Assembly: GCA_035318745.1 (NCBI GenBank)
Contig: DATHEA010000012.1
Location: 17,176-81,175 of the forward strand
Direction: 5' to 3'
Length of the DNA: 64,000 nucleotides
Source: VRUE01 sp035318745
GTDB taxonomy: Bacteria; Actinomycetota; Thermoleophilia; Solirubrobacterales; 70-9
Part shown: in pieces, positions 1 to 8,432 of the stretch
Layout: each line of letters begins with the position of its first letter
Position numbering within the stretch: position 1 is the first letter of the stretch
Notes under the pieces: generated by a model
The model's database searches: none
What the model was told of the DNA's origin: nothing
The model's input: the letters and a program-made list of their open reading frames with translations, nothing else
Translations under genes and position numbers: made by a program

Positions 1-671
1 ACGAGCTGCGCAGCCCGCTCACCTCGGTGCAGGGTTTCGCCGAGCTGCTGCTGCTGGAGCGCGAGAATCTCAGCCCGAAGCAGGCGGAGACGGTCGAGGT
101 GATCCTCGACAACACCCGCCATCTGGTCCGCCTGCTGAACGATCTGCTCGACCTCGCCCGCAGCGACGCCGGCAGGCTGACGATCCGACCGGAGCAAACC
201 GGCGCGACGGGGCTGATCGAGGACGCGGTGCGGACGATGCGAGCTCAGCTCGACGCCCGTGGACAGCAGCTGAGCCTGGAGATCGAGCCCGACCTACCTC
301 AGATCGAAGCCGATCGGGACCGGATTCGCCAAGTACTGGTGAATCTGCTTACGAATGCGAACGAGTATTGCCCGCAAGGAGCGAATATCGGGGTGAAGGC
401 ACATCGCGCCGGTGCCGAAGTTGAGATCGACGTGATCGATGACGGACCGGGCATACCCGAGCAGCAACTGGAGCACATCTTCGAACGCTTCTCGCGCGGC
501 GACGCCGGCGAGACCCAGCGTGTGGGTGGCACCGGCCTCGGTCTGGCGATCTCGAAGTCGCTGATCGAGCTGCACGGGGGCACGATCGGCGCCGAATCGA
601 CTCCCGGCGGGGGCTCGACCTTCCGCATCCGCCTGCCGATGGTCATCCCCGAACGAGTAGAGGCGATCTGA
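1..671 (+). CDS. Sensor histidine kinase, C-terminal part (5' end outside window)
   Basis: The frame is open from base 3 and reads E-L-R-S-P-L-T-S-V, the H-box of a HisKA dimerisation domain. The first two bases (ac) would complete a His codon if the preceding base is c, so the window starts inside the phospho-acceptor codon. After it come the second dimerisation helix, an N box (LVNLLTNANEYCP), G1 (DDGPGIP), an F box (IFERFSRGD) and G2 (GGTGLGLAISKSLIELHGG), so the HATPase_c domain is complete. The kinase should autophosphorylate and pass phosphate to the receiver protein encoded next; stop and start share one base (TGATG), a sign of translational coupling. The sensor region is not visible, so the stimulus is unknown. 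An internal GTG at 27 is not a credible start because it would remove the H-box. Confidence 0.95.
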   Translation, partial: ELRSPLTSVQGFAELLLLERENLSPKQAETVEVILDNTRHLVRLLNDLLDLARSDAGRLTIRPEQTGATGLIEDAVRTMRAQLDARGQQLSLEIEPDLPQIEADRDRIRQVLVNLLTNANEYCPQGANIGVKAHRAGAEVEIDVIDDGPGIPEQQLEHIFERFSRGDAGETQRVGGTGLGLAISKSLIELHGGTIGAESTPGGGSTFRIRLPMVIPERVEAI

Positions 672-1033
672 TGGCCAGGATCTTGGTAGCCGACGATTCC
701 GAGACCATCCTGCTCCTCCTGCGCACGCGCTTGGAGATGGAGCGCCACGAGGTCGCAACTGCAACCGACGGCCAAGAGGTCATCGACAAGGTAGACGCCT
801 CCAGCCCGCCCGACATCCTCCTGCTCGACGCGATGATGCCCTGCAAATCAGGCATCGACGCCCTGCGGGAGCTCCGCGCCGCCGGAATCGAAACCCCCGT
901 ACTGATAGTCAGCGCCCACACCGAAGGCGGCAACGGCGCAGACCACGCGGATCTCGCGATCAACGGCTACGTCAGCAAGCCGATCGACTTCGACCAGCTC
1001 TTCGCGAAGATCGCCGAGCTGACCAACGGCTAG
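671..1033 (+). CDS. Single-domain response regulator (receiver only)
   Basis: A 120-residue CheY-like receiver with no output domain. The acidic pair D8/D9, the phospho-acceptor D53 (LLLDAMMP), the switch Ser S81 and the conserved K103 (VSKP) are all in place. It is translationally coupled to the preceding kinase by a TGATG overlap, so it is the likely cognate partner. With no DNA-binding domain it must act by protein contact, as a phosphorelay intermediate or by controlling another enzyme. A strong hairpin follows directly, so the operon ends here. Confidence 0.93.
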   Translation: MARILVADDSETILLLLRTRLEMERHEVATATDGQEVIDKVDASSPPDILLLDAMMPCKSGIDALRELRAAGIETPVLIVSAHTEGGNGADHADLAINGYVSKPIDFDQLFAKIAELTNG

Positions 1034-1037
1034 GCAA

Positions 1038-1068
1038 CCCCAGGCCCCAAACTGTGTGGGACCTGGGG
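1038..1068. terminator. Hairpin terminator between convergent genes
   Basis: CCCCAGG at 1038-1044 pairs with CCTGGGG at 1062-1068. After one mismatch the stem continues as CCCA/TGGG around a 7-base loop. It lies 4 bases after the response-regulator stop, is followed by cgttt, and sits in front of the convergent gene ending at 1087, so it may act in both directions. Confidence 0.6.
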
Positions 1069-1086
1069 CGTTTCGCTAAGGGCTTG

Positions 1087-1641
1087 TTAGCCGGCCACGG
1101 ACGCTGCGGCAGTACAGATCGCGGTCACAGTCATAGAACCGGAGGGCCCGAACCCGGTTGCAGTCCATCCGGTGCGAGAGGAGTTGGGGCCGCTGTCGTT
1201 GACAAAGTCTTCTTCCTCGTTGCTGACCGAGGCCCCACCGCCGATCACGTTGGTTCCGGCAGGACAATTCGCCGTCGCGGAACTGCCACCGAGTGCCCCG
1301 ACGAGAGCAACCGTCGAAACCGCGTACTGAATGCTCGAGACCTTGGTGGCGGTCACACCGGTCAGGGTGCTCTGGTTGATCTGAGTCCCCGTAAGCGACC
1401 CGGCCTGGATCTGCGTCCCGGTGATCGAGCCTGCTTTGATCTGGGTGCCGGTCAGGGAACCTGGCTTGATCTGCTTCCCAGTCAAGGTCTTTGCCTTGAT
1501 CCGGTTGCCTGGCAAAGAGCTCGCCTTGATCTGAGTACCGCTTATCTTCCCCGCAGCATAGACGGACCCCCCGAGCGCAATGAAGAGTGCCATACAGGCG
1601 ACGACGTTGGAGAAGGAAAACAACTTCGCAATTCGACCCAT
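1087..1641 (-). CDS. Secreted decapeptide-repeat protein
   Basis: 184 residues. The ATG at 1641 is preceded by AAGGAGAG. An N-terminal hydrophobic segment (about residues 12-30, ending near YAAGK) looks like a signal peptide or anchor. Residues about 32-95 are six tandem ten-residue units of the type G-T-Q-I-K-A-G-S-L-T, with a hydrophobic residue every fifth position, suggesting a beta-helical rod related to pentapeptide repeats (inference). The C-terminal domain holds two Cys (ANCPAGTNVIGGG and TAICTA) that may form a disulfide. A second protein of the same architecture lies at 32883-33635. Such proteins are frequent in Solirubrobacterales genomes; no function is established. A cell-surface role is likely. 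Confidence 0.8.
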   Translation of the reverse strand: MGRIAKLFSFSNVVACMALFIALGGSVYAAGKISGTQIKASSLPGNRIKAKTLTGKQIKPGSLTGTQIKAGSITGTQIQAGSLTGTQINQSTLTGVTATKVSSIQYAVSTVALVGALGGSSATANCPAGTNVIGGGASVSNEEEDFVNDSGPNSSRTGWTATGFGPSGSMTVTAICTAAASVAG

Positions 1642-1728
1642 AGATTCAATCTCTCCTTGAGTGTTGCTTGCAATAGTTTTGGAAACCTAGTGCATTCTCA
1701 AAAAGAACCCTGCAGGTGTGGCGCGCGC

Positions 1729-3210
1729 TTAGCTCTTGGCGATCTCCAGGCGGATCTCCTTGCCCTTCAGCTTCGTGCCGTCGAGGAACTCGACCGTGCG
1801 GTCGGCCTGATCGGAGTCGACCTCGACGAAGGAGAAGCGGTGCAGGACGCGGACGTCGTGGATTGCCTCCTCGGGAAGGACGGCGCCCTCGCGCAATGCC
1901 CAGCGCAGATCCTCCTCCTCGATGCCGCTGCGCTCACCGCGGTTGACGAAAAGCTTGACCGACTTGCCGTTCTTGGGCGGCTCCTCGCCGTCGGCAGGCG
2001 AATCCTCTCTGGCGGGGGCGGACGGCTCGGCCTTGCCACCGTCGTCGCTCACCTTGGCTCGCTCGCGACGGCGCGGGCGCGGCGCGTGTTCCATCCGCTC
2101 CTCCGGGCTCTCCCACTCGCCGATCGTGGTTTTTACGTCGCGCTCGATCCGCTCGATCTCGTCGCGCTGGGCCGGCGTGACGAAGGTGATCGCCCGACCA
2201 GTCCGCCCGACCCGTCCGGTGCGGCCGATTCGGTGCACGTAGACCTCCGAGGAGGCGGGGACGTCGTAGTTGATCACGTGGGTGACGTGCTCGATGTCGA
2301 GCCCACGGGCGGCGATGTCGGTGGCGACCAGCAACCGCACCCGGTGGTCCTTGAAGGAGATCATCACGCCGTCGCGGGAGCCCTGGCTCATGTCGCCGTG
2401 CAACGCCTTTACGTCGAGGCCTTTGTCCTTGAGCGTCTTCTCCAGCTTCGAGGCGCCGATTTTGGTCCGGCAGAAGATGATCGCCTGCTCCGGTTCCTCC
2501 GTCTTCAGCAGCTCGACCAGGCGCGCCGCCTTCTCGTTCGCCGGGACCTCGACGAAGGCCTGCGCGATCGCGTCCACGGTCAGCTTTTTCGGCGTGATTT
2601 TGATCGTCGTCGGGTCGTACATATAGCTCTCGGCGAGCCGTTTGACCGGCGGCGGCATCGTCGCCGAGAAGAGCGCCGTCTGGCGCCCGCTCGGGCACAT
2701 CCGCAGGATTTTCTCGACGTCCTCGATGAAGCCGAGGTCGAGCATCTCGTCGGCCTCGTCGAGGACGATGTAGCGGGCCGCAGTGAGGACCAGCGAGCGA
2801 CGCCCCATCAGGTCCATCATCCGGCCCACGGTGGCGACGACGACGTGGGCGCCGGCGCGCAGCTGCGCCTGCTGCGATTTGATCGGCGCGCCGCCGAAGA
2901 CGGCGACGATCTCGACGTCGAGGTGCTCGGCATAAGCGCGCAGCGCCTGGGTCACCTGGATGCAGAGCTCGCGGGTCGGCGTGAGGACGACCGCCTGCAC
3001 CTCGTCGACGGCCGGGTCGACGTACTGGAGCAGGGGCAGGCCGAAGGCGGCCGTCTTGCCGGTCCCGGTCTGCGCCTGGCCGATCACGTCGTGGCCGGTC
3101 AGCAGCTCCGGGATCGCCTGCTCCTGGATCGGAGTGGGGTCCTCGTAGCCGAGCTCGTCCAGCGCCTGCTGGATCTCCGGCGCCAGCCCCAGGTCTTTGA
3201 AGGGGATCAC
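1729..3210 (-). CDS. DEAD-box ATP-dependent RNA helicase with DbpA-type RNA-binding domain
   Basis: About 493 residues. Visible helicase motifs in order are a Q motif (GYEDPTPIQ), motif I (AQTGTGKT), Ia (PTREL), II (DEAD), III (SAT), V and VI (HRIGRTGRVGRTG). A charged low-complexity linker then leads to a C-terminal domain (LFVNRGERSGI...RLEIAKS) resembling the DbpA/CsdA RNA-recognition fold. The protein should unwind RNA in ribosome assembly or mRNA turnover; the layout is closer to CsdA/DeaD than to RhlE. I choose the GTG at 3210 because it overlaps the TGA of the upstream oxidoreductase (GTGA) and begins right before the Q-motif region (IPFKDLGL). The upstream in-frame ATG would add an atypical Arg/Pro-rich tail. 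Confidence 0.93.
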   Translation of the reverse strand: MIPFKDLGLAPEIQQALDELGYEDPTPIQEQAIPELLTGHDVIGQAQTGTGKTAAFGLPLLQYVDPAVDEVQAVVLTPTRELCIQVTQALRAYAEHLDVEIVAVFGGAPIKSQQAQLRAGAHVVVATVGRMMDLMGRRSLVLTAARYIVLDEADEMLDLGFIEDVEKILRMCPSGRQTALFSATMPPPVKRLAESYMYDPTTIKITPKKLTVDAIAQAFVEVPANEKAARLVELLKTEEPEQAIIFCRTKIGASKLEKTLKDKGLDVKALHGDMSQGSRDGVMISFKDHRVRLLVATDIAARGLDIEHVTHVINYDVPASSEVYVHRIGRTGRVGRTGRAITFVTPAQRDEIERIERDVKTTIGEWESPEERMEHAPRPRRRERAKVSDDGGKAEPSAPAREDSPADGEEPPKNGKSVKLFVNRGERSGIEEEDLRWALREGAVLPEEAIHDVRVLHRFSFVEVDSDQADRTVEFLDGTKLKGKEIRLEIAKS

Positions 3211-4154
3211 TGCGACGGATCCAAGAGGAGCTTGCCGCTGGTGCGGCGGGCGATCAGGTCTTCGTGCGCGCGCGCACACTCGGAAAGCGGGTAGATCTCG
3301 CCGACGTTGACCTCGAGCTCACCGGCGGCGACCGCGCCAAGCAGCTCGGCGATCATCGGGCCGAACTGTTGAGGCCGCATAAGCAGATGGACGAGCCAGA
3401 AGCCGATAACCGCCTTGGAGCCCCGCAGCAGGGCGGCGGTGGAGACGTCGCGCTGTTCGCGCGAGGCAATGCCGAAGACGATCATGCGGCCGAGCGGGGC
3501 GAGGGCCGAGAACTCGGCGTCGAAGGCGGCGCCGCCGCTCATGTGGAGGACGGCGTCGACGCGCTCGCCGTCGTTGGCGGCGAGAATCGCCTCCTTCAGA
3601 TCCTCGGCACGCGAGTCGACGGTGGCGTCGGCGCCGAGGCGCTCGACCAGCTCCCGCTTCTCCTCGCTGGAGGCGAGGCCGATCACCCTCGCTCCGGCCT
3701 TCTTGCCGAGCTGCACCGCAAGCGAGCCGGTGCCGCCGGCAGCCGCCTCGATCAGCAGCGTCTCACCGGGCTCGATCCGGGCACAGCGGCGCACCAGGGC
3801 CATTGCGGTAATGCCCTGTAAAAGAAGCGCCGCAGCCTGGTCGTCGTCGACGCCATCGGGGATCGGGATGAGCATCTGCTCGGGGACCACGACCTTCTCC
3901 GCGTAGCCACCGCCGCCGAGGAGAGCCGCGACCCGCTTTCCGTCAGCGGTGCGCCCACTCACCTCTCCACCGGGGACCAGCGGCAGCGACTGCTCAGCCA
4001 GATAGTCGTTCCGGGTCGCATGCGTATCGGCAAAGTTGATCCCCGACCGCGCAACCTCAACCACAACCTGCCCCTCACCAGCCGCAGGCTCAGGAAGCTC
4101 AACGACCTCAAGCTTCTCCGGCCCGCCGAACTCCTGAATCTGAATCGCTTTCAC
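3207..4154 (-). CDS. Zinc-independent quinone oxidoreductase (MDR family)
   Basis: 315 residues from GTG 4154 (VKAIQIQEFGGPEKLEV). It has an N-terminal GroES-like domain and a Rossmann domain with the AAAGGTGSLAVQLGKKAGARVIG nucleotide loop region (about residues 140-160). The catalytic and structural zinc cysteines of alcohol dehydrogenases are absent. This is typical of NADPH:quinone reductase/QOR-like enzymes that reduce quinones or enones. A TATGGT box lies 8 bases before the GTG, so the message may be nearly leaderless. Its stop overlaps the helicase start (GTGA), so the two genes are probably one operon although their functions look unrelated. The substrate cannot be told from sequence. 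Confidence 0.88.
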   Translation of the reverse strand: MKAIQIQEFGGPEKLEVVELPEPAAGEGQVVVEVARSGINFADTHATRNDYLAEQSLPLVPGGEVSGRTADGKRVAALLGGGGYAEKVVVPEQMLIPIPDGVDDDQAAALLLQGITAMALVRRCARIEPGETLLIEAAAGGTGSLAVQLGKKAGARVIGLASSEEKRELVERLGADATVDSRAEDLKEAILAANDGERVDAVLHMSGGAAFDAEFSALAPLGRMIVFGIASREQRDVSTAALLRGSKAVIGFWLVHLLMRPQQFGPMIAELLGAVAAGELEVNVGEIYPLSECARAHEDLIARRTSGKLLLDPSQ

Positions 4155-4242
4155 GGCGCCGAACCATAGTCGGCCCTGGAAATAGGGGGTCGGGCGTGCC
4201 CCGGGGATGCCTCGCGAAGCGGATGACGAACTCGGAGAGATA

Positions 4243-4369
4243 AGAGGCCGGGTGTGCCTGGGCGAGTGCCTCGCGAAGCGGCTCCGCAGAGTGGTTCCCG
4301 CCGCGAAGCGGCCCCGACATCGTCCGCCGAAGGCGGACATAGGCACTCTCCCAGGCATACCCGGCCTCT
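4243..4369. repeat. 127-bp fold-back element in divergent promoter region
   Basis: Two 29-base arms (4243-4271 and 4341-4369) are inverted copies matching at 27 of 29 positions. The loop holds further hairpins, including gtccgcc-gaa-ggcggac at 4322-4338 and ccgcgaagcgg-type stems. A degenerate direct copy of the left arm and its tail (ending gcctcgcgaagcgg) precedes it at about 4187-4222. The right arm stops 1-2 bases before the -10 box of the PfkB gene, so folding could affect that promoter. Confidence 0.85.
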
Positions 4370-4383
4370 ATAACCTGCGGCCC

Positions 4384-5307
<924 letters not shown>

Positions 5308-5358
5308 GACGGGGCCCTGAACGAGTCGAAACGTCCGAACTGCGAAAATGTCGCCTCG

Positions 5359-6708
5359 ATGGCAGGCGACTCCCTCAGCGTCACCGACAGCCGCACCGGC
5401 AAGACCTACGAGCTGCCGATCACCGACGGCACGGTCCGCGCCATGGATCTGCGCCAGGTCAAAGTCGACGAGGACGAATTCGGGATGCTGGCCTATGACC
5501 CGGCCTTCACCAACACGGCCTCCTGCCGCTCGGCGATCACCTACATCGACGGCGAGGCCGGGATCCTCGAACACCGTGGCTACTCGATCGAGCAGCTCTG
5601 CGATCGGTCGAGCTTCCTCGAGGTCGCCTATCTACTGATCTTCGGCGAGCTGCCGACCGGGCCCCAGCTCGACCGCTGGACCTACGACATCGTCCACCAC
5701 ACCTTCGTCCACGAGGACCTCAAGCAGTTCTTCGAGGGCTTCCGCTACGACGCCCACCCGATGGGGATGCTGCTGGCAGGAGTGGGAGCGCTCTCGACCT
5801 TCTACCCGGACGCCAAGGCCACCGAGGATCCCGAAGAGCGCTATATGGCGGCGGTGCGGCTGATCGCCAAGGTGCCAACGCTGGCCGCGTTCTCCTACCG
5901 CCACAACATGGGCCTGCCCTACGTCTACCCGGACAATGACCTCAACTTCGCCGAGAACTTCCTCTCGATGATGTTCAAGAAGACCGAAGCCAAGCACGTG
6001 CCCAAGCCGGCCCTCTCGAAGGCGCTCGACGTGCTCTTCATCCTCCACGCCGACCACGAACAGAACTGCTCGACCAACGCCGTGCGCGGCGTCGGCTCAT
6101 CCGACGTCGACCCCTACTCGGCGGTGGCGGCCGGGGTCGCGGCGCTCTACGGGCCGCTGCACGGCGGCGCCAACGAGGCGGTGCTGCGGATGCTGCGACG
6201 GATCGGCTCGGTCGACAACATTCCCGGCTTCCTCGAGCGGGTGAAGAACCGCGAAGAGAAACTGATGGGCTTCGGCCACCGCGTCTACAAGAACTACGAC
6301 CCGCGGGCGCGGATCATCCAGCAGCACATGGAGGAGGTCTTCGAGGCAACCGAATACAACGCGATCGTCGAGATCGCCCGCGAGCTGGAGAAGCAGGCGC
6401 TCGACGACGAGTACTTCACCTCGCGCAAGCTCTATCCCAACGTCGACTACTACTCGGGGATCATCTACGAGGCGCTGGAGATCCCGGCCGAGATGTTCAC
6501 CGTGATCTTCGCGATCCCGCGCACCGCCGGCTGGGTGGCTCAGTGGATGGAGATGAAGGACGACCCCGAGCAGAAGATCGCCCGGCCGCGGCAGATCTAC
6601 ACCGGTCACCGTAAGCGCGAGTACGTTGCCATCGATGACCGGGACGGGCCGGAGAAAATCGTCGGTCCGCCGGCGCGTCGGCCGAAACGGCCACGGCGCG
6701 GCGCCTGA
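5359..6708 (+). CDS. gltA: Citrate synthase
   Basis: 449 residues, a full-length type I/II citrate synthase condensing acetyl-CoA and oxaloacetate at the entry of the TCA cycle. Catalytic residues are in place: H268 (GPLHGGANE), H307 (MGFGHRVYKNYDPRA) and D363 (NVDYYSG); H230 lies in the LHADHEQN motif. The C-terminal FAIPRTAGWVAQWMEM and RPRQIYTG segments match the family. The tail after residue about 430 is short and basic (RRPKRPRRGA). Kgd and aconitase lie within the next 15 kb, so several cycle enzymes are close together, though not in one operon. Confidence 0.97.
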   Translation: MAGDSLSVTDSRTGKTYELPITDGTVRAMDLRQVKVDEDEFGMLAYDPAFTNTASCRSAITYIDGEAGILEHRGYSIEQLCDRSSFLEVAYLLIFGELPTGPQLDRWTYDIVHHTFVHEDLKQFFEGFRYDAHPMGMLLAGVGALSTFYPDAKATEDPEERYMAAVRLIAKVPTLAAFSYRHNMGLPYVYPDNDLNFAENFLSMMFKKTEAKHVPKPALSKALDVLFILHADHEQNCSTNAVRGVGSSDVDPYSAVAAGVAALYGPLHGGANEAVLRMLRRIGSVDNIPGFLERVKNREEKLMGFGHRVYKNYDPRARIIQQHMEEVFEATEYNAIVEIARELEKQALDDEYFTSRKLYPNVDYYSGIIYEALEIPAEMFTVIFAIPRTAGWVAQWMEMKDDPEQKIARPRQIYTGHRKREYVAIDDRDGPEKIVGPPARRPKRPRRGA

Positions 6709-6738
6709 GCGTTCCTACCGCTCGCGTACGCTTGCGGC

Positions 6739-7092
6739 GTGTCTCGCTGGAAGCTGACGATCAGACACGGATCCGATGTCGAGCGTGAAAGCTTCGACGA
6801 CTTGGATGCCGCTATCGCCACGATGCGGAAGCGGGCTTTGGCCATTCGAGCCGAGGGACCGGCCAAGTCGATTTCCTCACTGCGGGACTTTGCGCCCGAG
6901 CAGCAGGTTCACGCCCGGCTGCAACTGACCGGGAAGGGCTTGCTGCACAAGCCGGTCGCCGGTGTCGACGTGCGCGGGGACGGCACGTTCATGCCCTTCC
7001 GGGGCGGGGTGACCCGAGAAGAGCTCGACCCGACCAAGCACGAGACGCCATTCGACGCGGTTCGCGAGACTCTGGAGCAGAGCGCCCGATGA
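6739..7092 (+). CDS. Conserved hypothetical protein (117 aa)
   Basis: 117 residues, GTG start with TACGCT six bases upstream (6727-6732), a leaderless arrangement. No signal peptide or membrane segment is visible. The N-terminal half is rich in charged residues; the C-terminal half contains TGKGLLHKPVAGVDVRGDGTFMPFRGGVTREELDP, which looks folded but I do not recognise it. The stop overlaps the next start (ATGA), so the two small proteins are made together and may work together. Confidence 0.75.
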   Translation: MSRWKLTIRHGSDVERESFDDLDAAIATMRKRALAIRAEGPAKSISSLRDFAPEQQVHARLQLTGKGLLHKPVAGVDVRGDGTFMPFRGGVTREELDPTKHETPFDAVRETLEQSAR

Positions 7093-7403
7093 GCGAAGCC
7101 GAAACCGAGATCCCCAAGGGGAGTTACGCCGCCGGCCGGCGCGTGAAGCTGCCGGCAGGCGCCGAAGCCCCATACGTCATCTTCATCAACGGCGTCGAGC
7201 AGCGCGAGGAGGTCGACTACAACGTCCGCGCCGGCGAGATCGTCTTCACCCGCGAAATCGTCAAGGAGAAAGTCGGGACCGGCCGTTGGCTGGCGATGTA
7301 CCTCGGCCTCTTCGGCACCTACCGCAAGAACGAGACGATCGACCTGCAGTTCCAGCGCAACGGCAAAACCGAGCTGCTCTCGGACCTGCCGGTCGGTTCC
7401 TGA
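7089..7403 (+). CDS. Conserved hypothetical protein (104 aa), beta-rich
   Basis: 104 residues, coupled to the previous gene by a 4-base ATGA overlap. The segment APYVIFINGVEQREEVDYNV..GEIVFTREIVKEKVG has the alternating pattern of a beta-sandwich, followed by a short hydrophobic patch (RWLAMYLGLFGTY) and a second strand-like region (ETIDLQFQRNGK). Cytosolic by appearance. I do not recognise the family. It ends 7 bases before the convergent UbiA gene. Confidence 0.75.
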   Translation: MSEAETEIPKGSYAAGRRVKLPAGAEAPYVIFINGVEQREEVDYNVRAGEIVFTREIVKEKVGTGRWLAMYLGLFGTYRKNETIDLQFQRNGKTELLSDLPVGS

Positions 7404-7410
7404 GCCGCCG

Positions 7411-8355
7411 TTACTTGAAGATATAGAGCAGCGCGAAGGCGGTCACGACCCAGATCGCCCCCGCGACGATAATTCCCTTGTCCTCGGCGACCATCGCTGC
7501 GGTGGAGCGATCGTCGGCGCGGTCGTAGATCAGGTAGAGGTAGCGGAAGATGAAGTAGACGACCGGAGGGATGGTCCACATCATCTTGTTGCCGATGATC
7601 GGTGAGTTGATCGCGTAGATCGAGTAGCTGATCACGGTCCCGGTGGTGACCATGGCGACCATCTGGTCGAGGAAGGGCAGTGAGTAGTGCTCGAGCACGG
7701 GGCGGCTGCTGGTGCCCTGGTGCAGCTCGGAGACAGCCTCCTGGCGCCGCTTGGTGACGCCAAGGAAGAGGGCGACCATGCCGGTACAGAGCAGCAGCCA
7801 TTCGGAGGCGTGGGCGTCAACGGCGACTGCACCAGCGGCCACGCGCAGGATAAACAGCCCGGCGAGCGTCATCACGTCGACGATCACGATCTGCTTGAGG
7901 CCGAGGCTGTAGGCCACCTGGGCGATCCCGTAGCCGACGACCATCAGGCCGACCTGCCAGTTGACGGTGGCGAAAGCGAGCGCGATCGCGGCGAGTGCCA
8001 GCAGCGGCGCGATCGTCATCGCTGCCCGCTCCGAGAGCTCGCCAGCAGCCAGGGGGCGGAAGCGCTTCTTCGGGTGCTTGCGGTCGAGCTCGATGTCGAC
8101 CAGATCGTTGACGTAGTAGCCGGCGCTGGAGATCCCGCAGAAGGCGACAAAGGTGAGGAACGCCTCCAGCACATCGTGGGGCTGGTTGAACTTGCCGGAG
8201 AAGAGCAGGCCGGCAAAGACGAAGGTGTTCTTGATCCACTCCTGCGGCCGCCCGGTCTTGATCGCCGCCCGCAACGGCGATCGCCGCGGCACGACCGGAT
8301 TCGCCGCAGCGGCGTCGGTAGGGATCGTCGGATGCTCTGAGGTGATGGTTTCCAT
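7411..8355 (-). CDS. UbiA-family prenyltransferase, decaprenyl-phosphate phosphoribosyltransferase-like
   Basis: 314 residues, an integral membrane protein with about eight to nine hydrophobic helices. The first UbiA Asp-rich motif reads NDLVDIELDRKHPKKRFRP (about residues 83-101), and a second acidic site is IYDRADDR near residue 277. The HPKKRFRP tail and overall sequence resemble DPPR synthase (Rv3806c type), which transfers phosphoribosyl from PRPP to decaprenyl phosphate for arabinan precursors in actinobacteria. Other UbiA substrates cannot be excluded. The N-terminal 25 residues are a disordered tail before the first conserved segment (RPQEWIKN). The neighbours are unrelated. Confidence 0.82.
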   Translation of the reverse strand: METITSEHPTIPTDAAAANPVVPRRSPLRAAIKTGRPQEWIKNTFVFAGLLFSGKFNQPHDVLEAFLTFVAFCGISSAGYYVNDLVDIELDRKHPKKRFRPLAAGELSERAAMTIAPLLALAAIALAFATVNWQVGLMVVGYGIAQVAYSLGLKQIVIVDVMTLAGLFILRVAAGAVAVDAHASEWLLLCTGMVALFLGVTKRRQEAVSELHQGTSSRPVLEHYSLPFLDQMVAMVTTGTVISYSIYAINSPIIGNKMMWTIPPVVYFIFRYLYLIYDRADDRSTAAMVAEDKGIIVAGAIWVVTAFALLYIFK

Positions 8356-8432
8356 CGTGGAACGCCCGGGTGAAGCGGGATAAGCCGCTTATCGGTCGCG
8401 ACAGGGTAGCGCCGCTGGGCGGTCGTTCCTCG

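Noticed and set aside
1054..3294. Long plus-strand open frame (746 codons) opposite the repeat protein and helicase genes
   Set aside because: It is the mirror frame of the GC-rich helicase gene, shows no domain, and the opposite strand has complete DEAD-box motifs.
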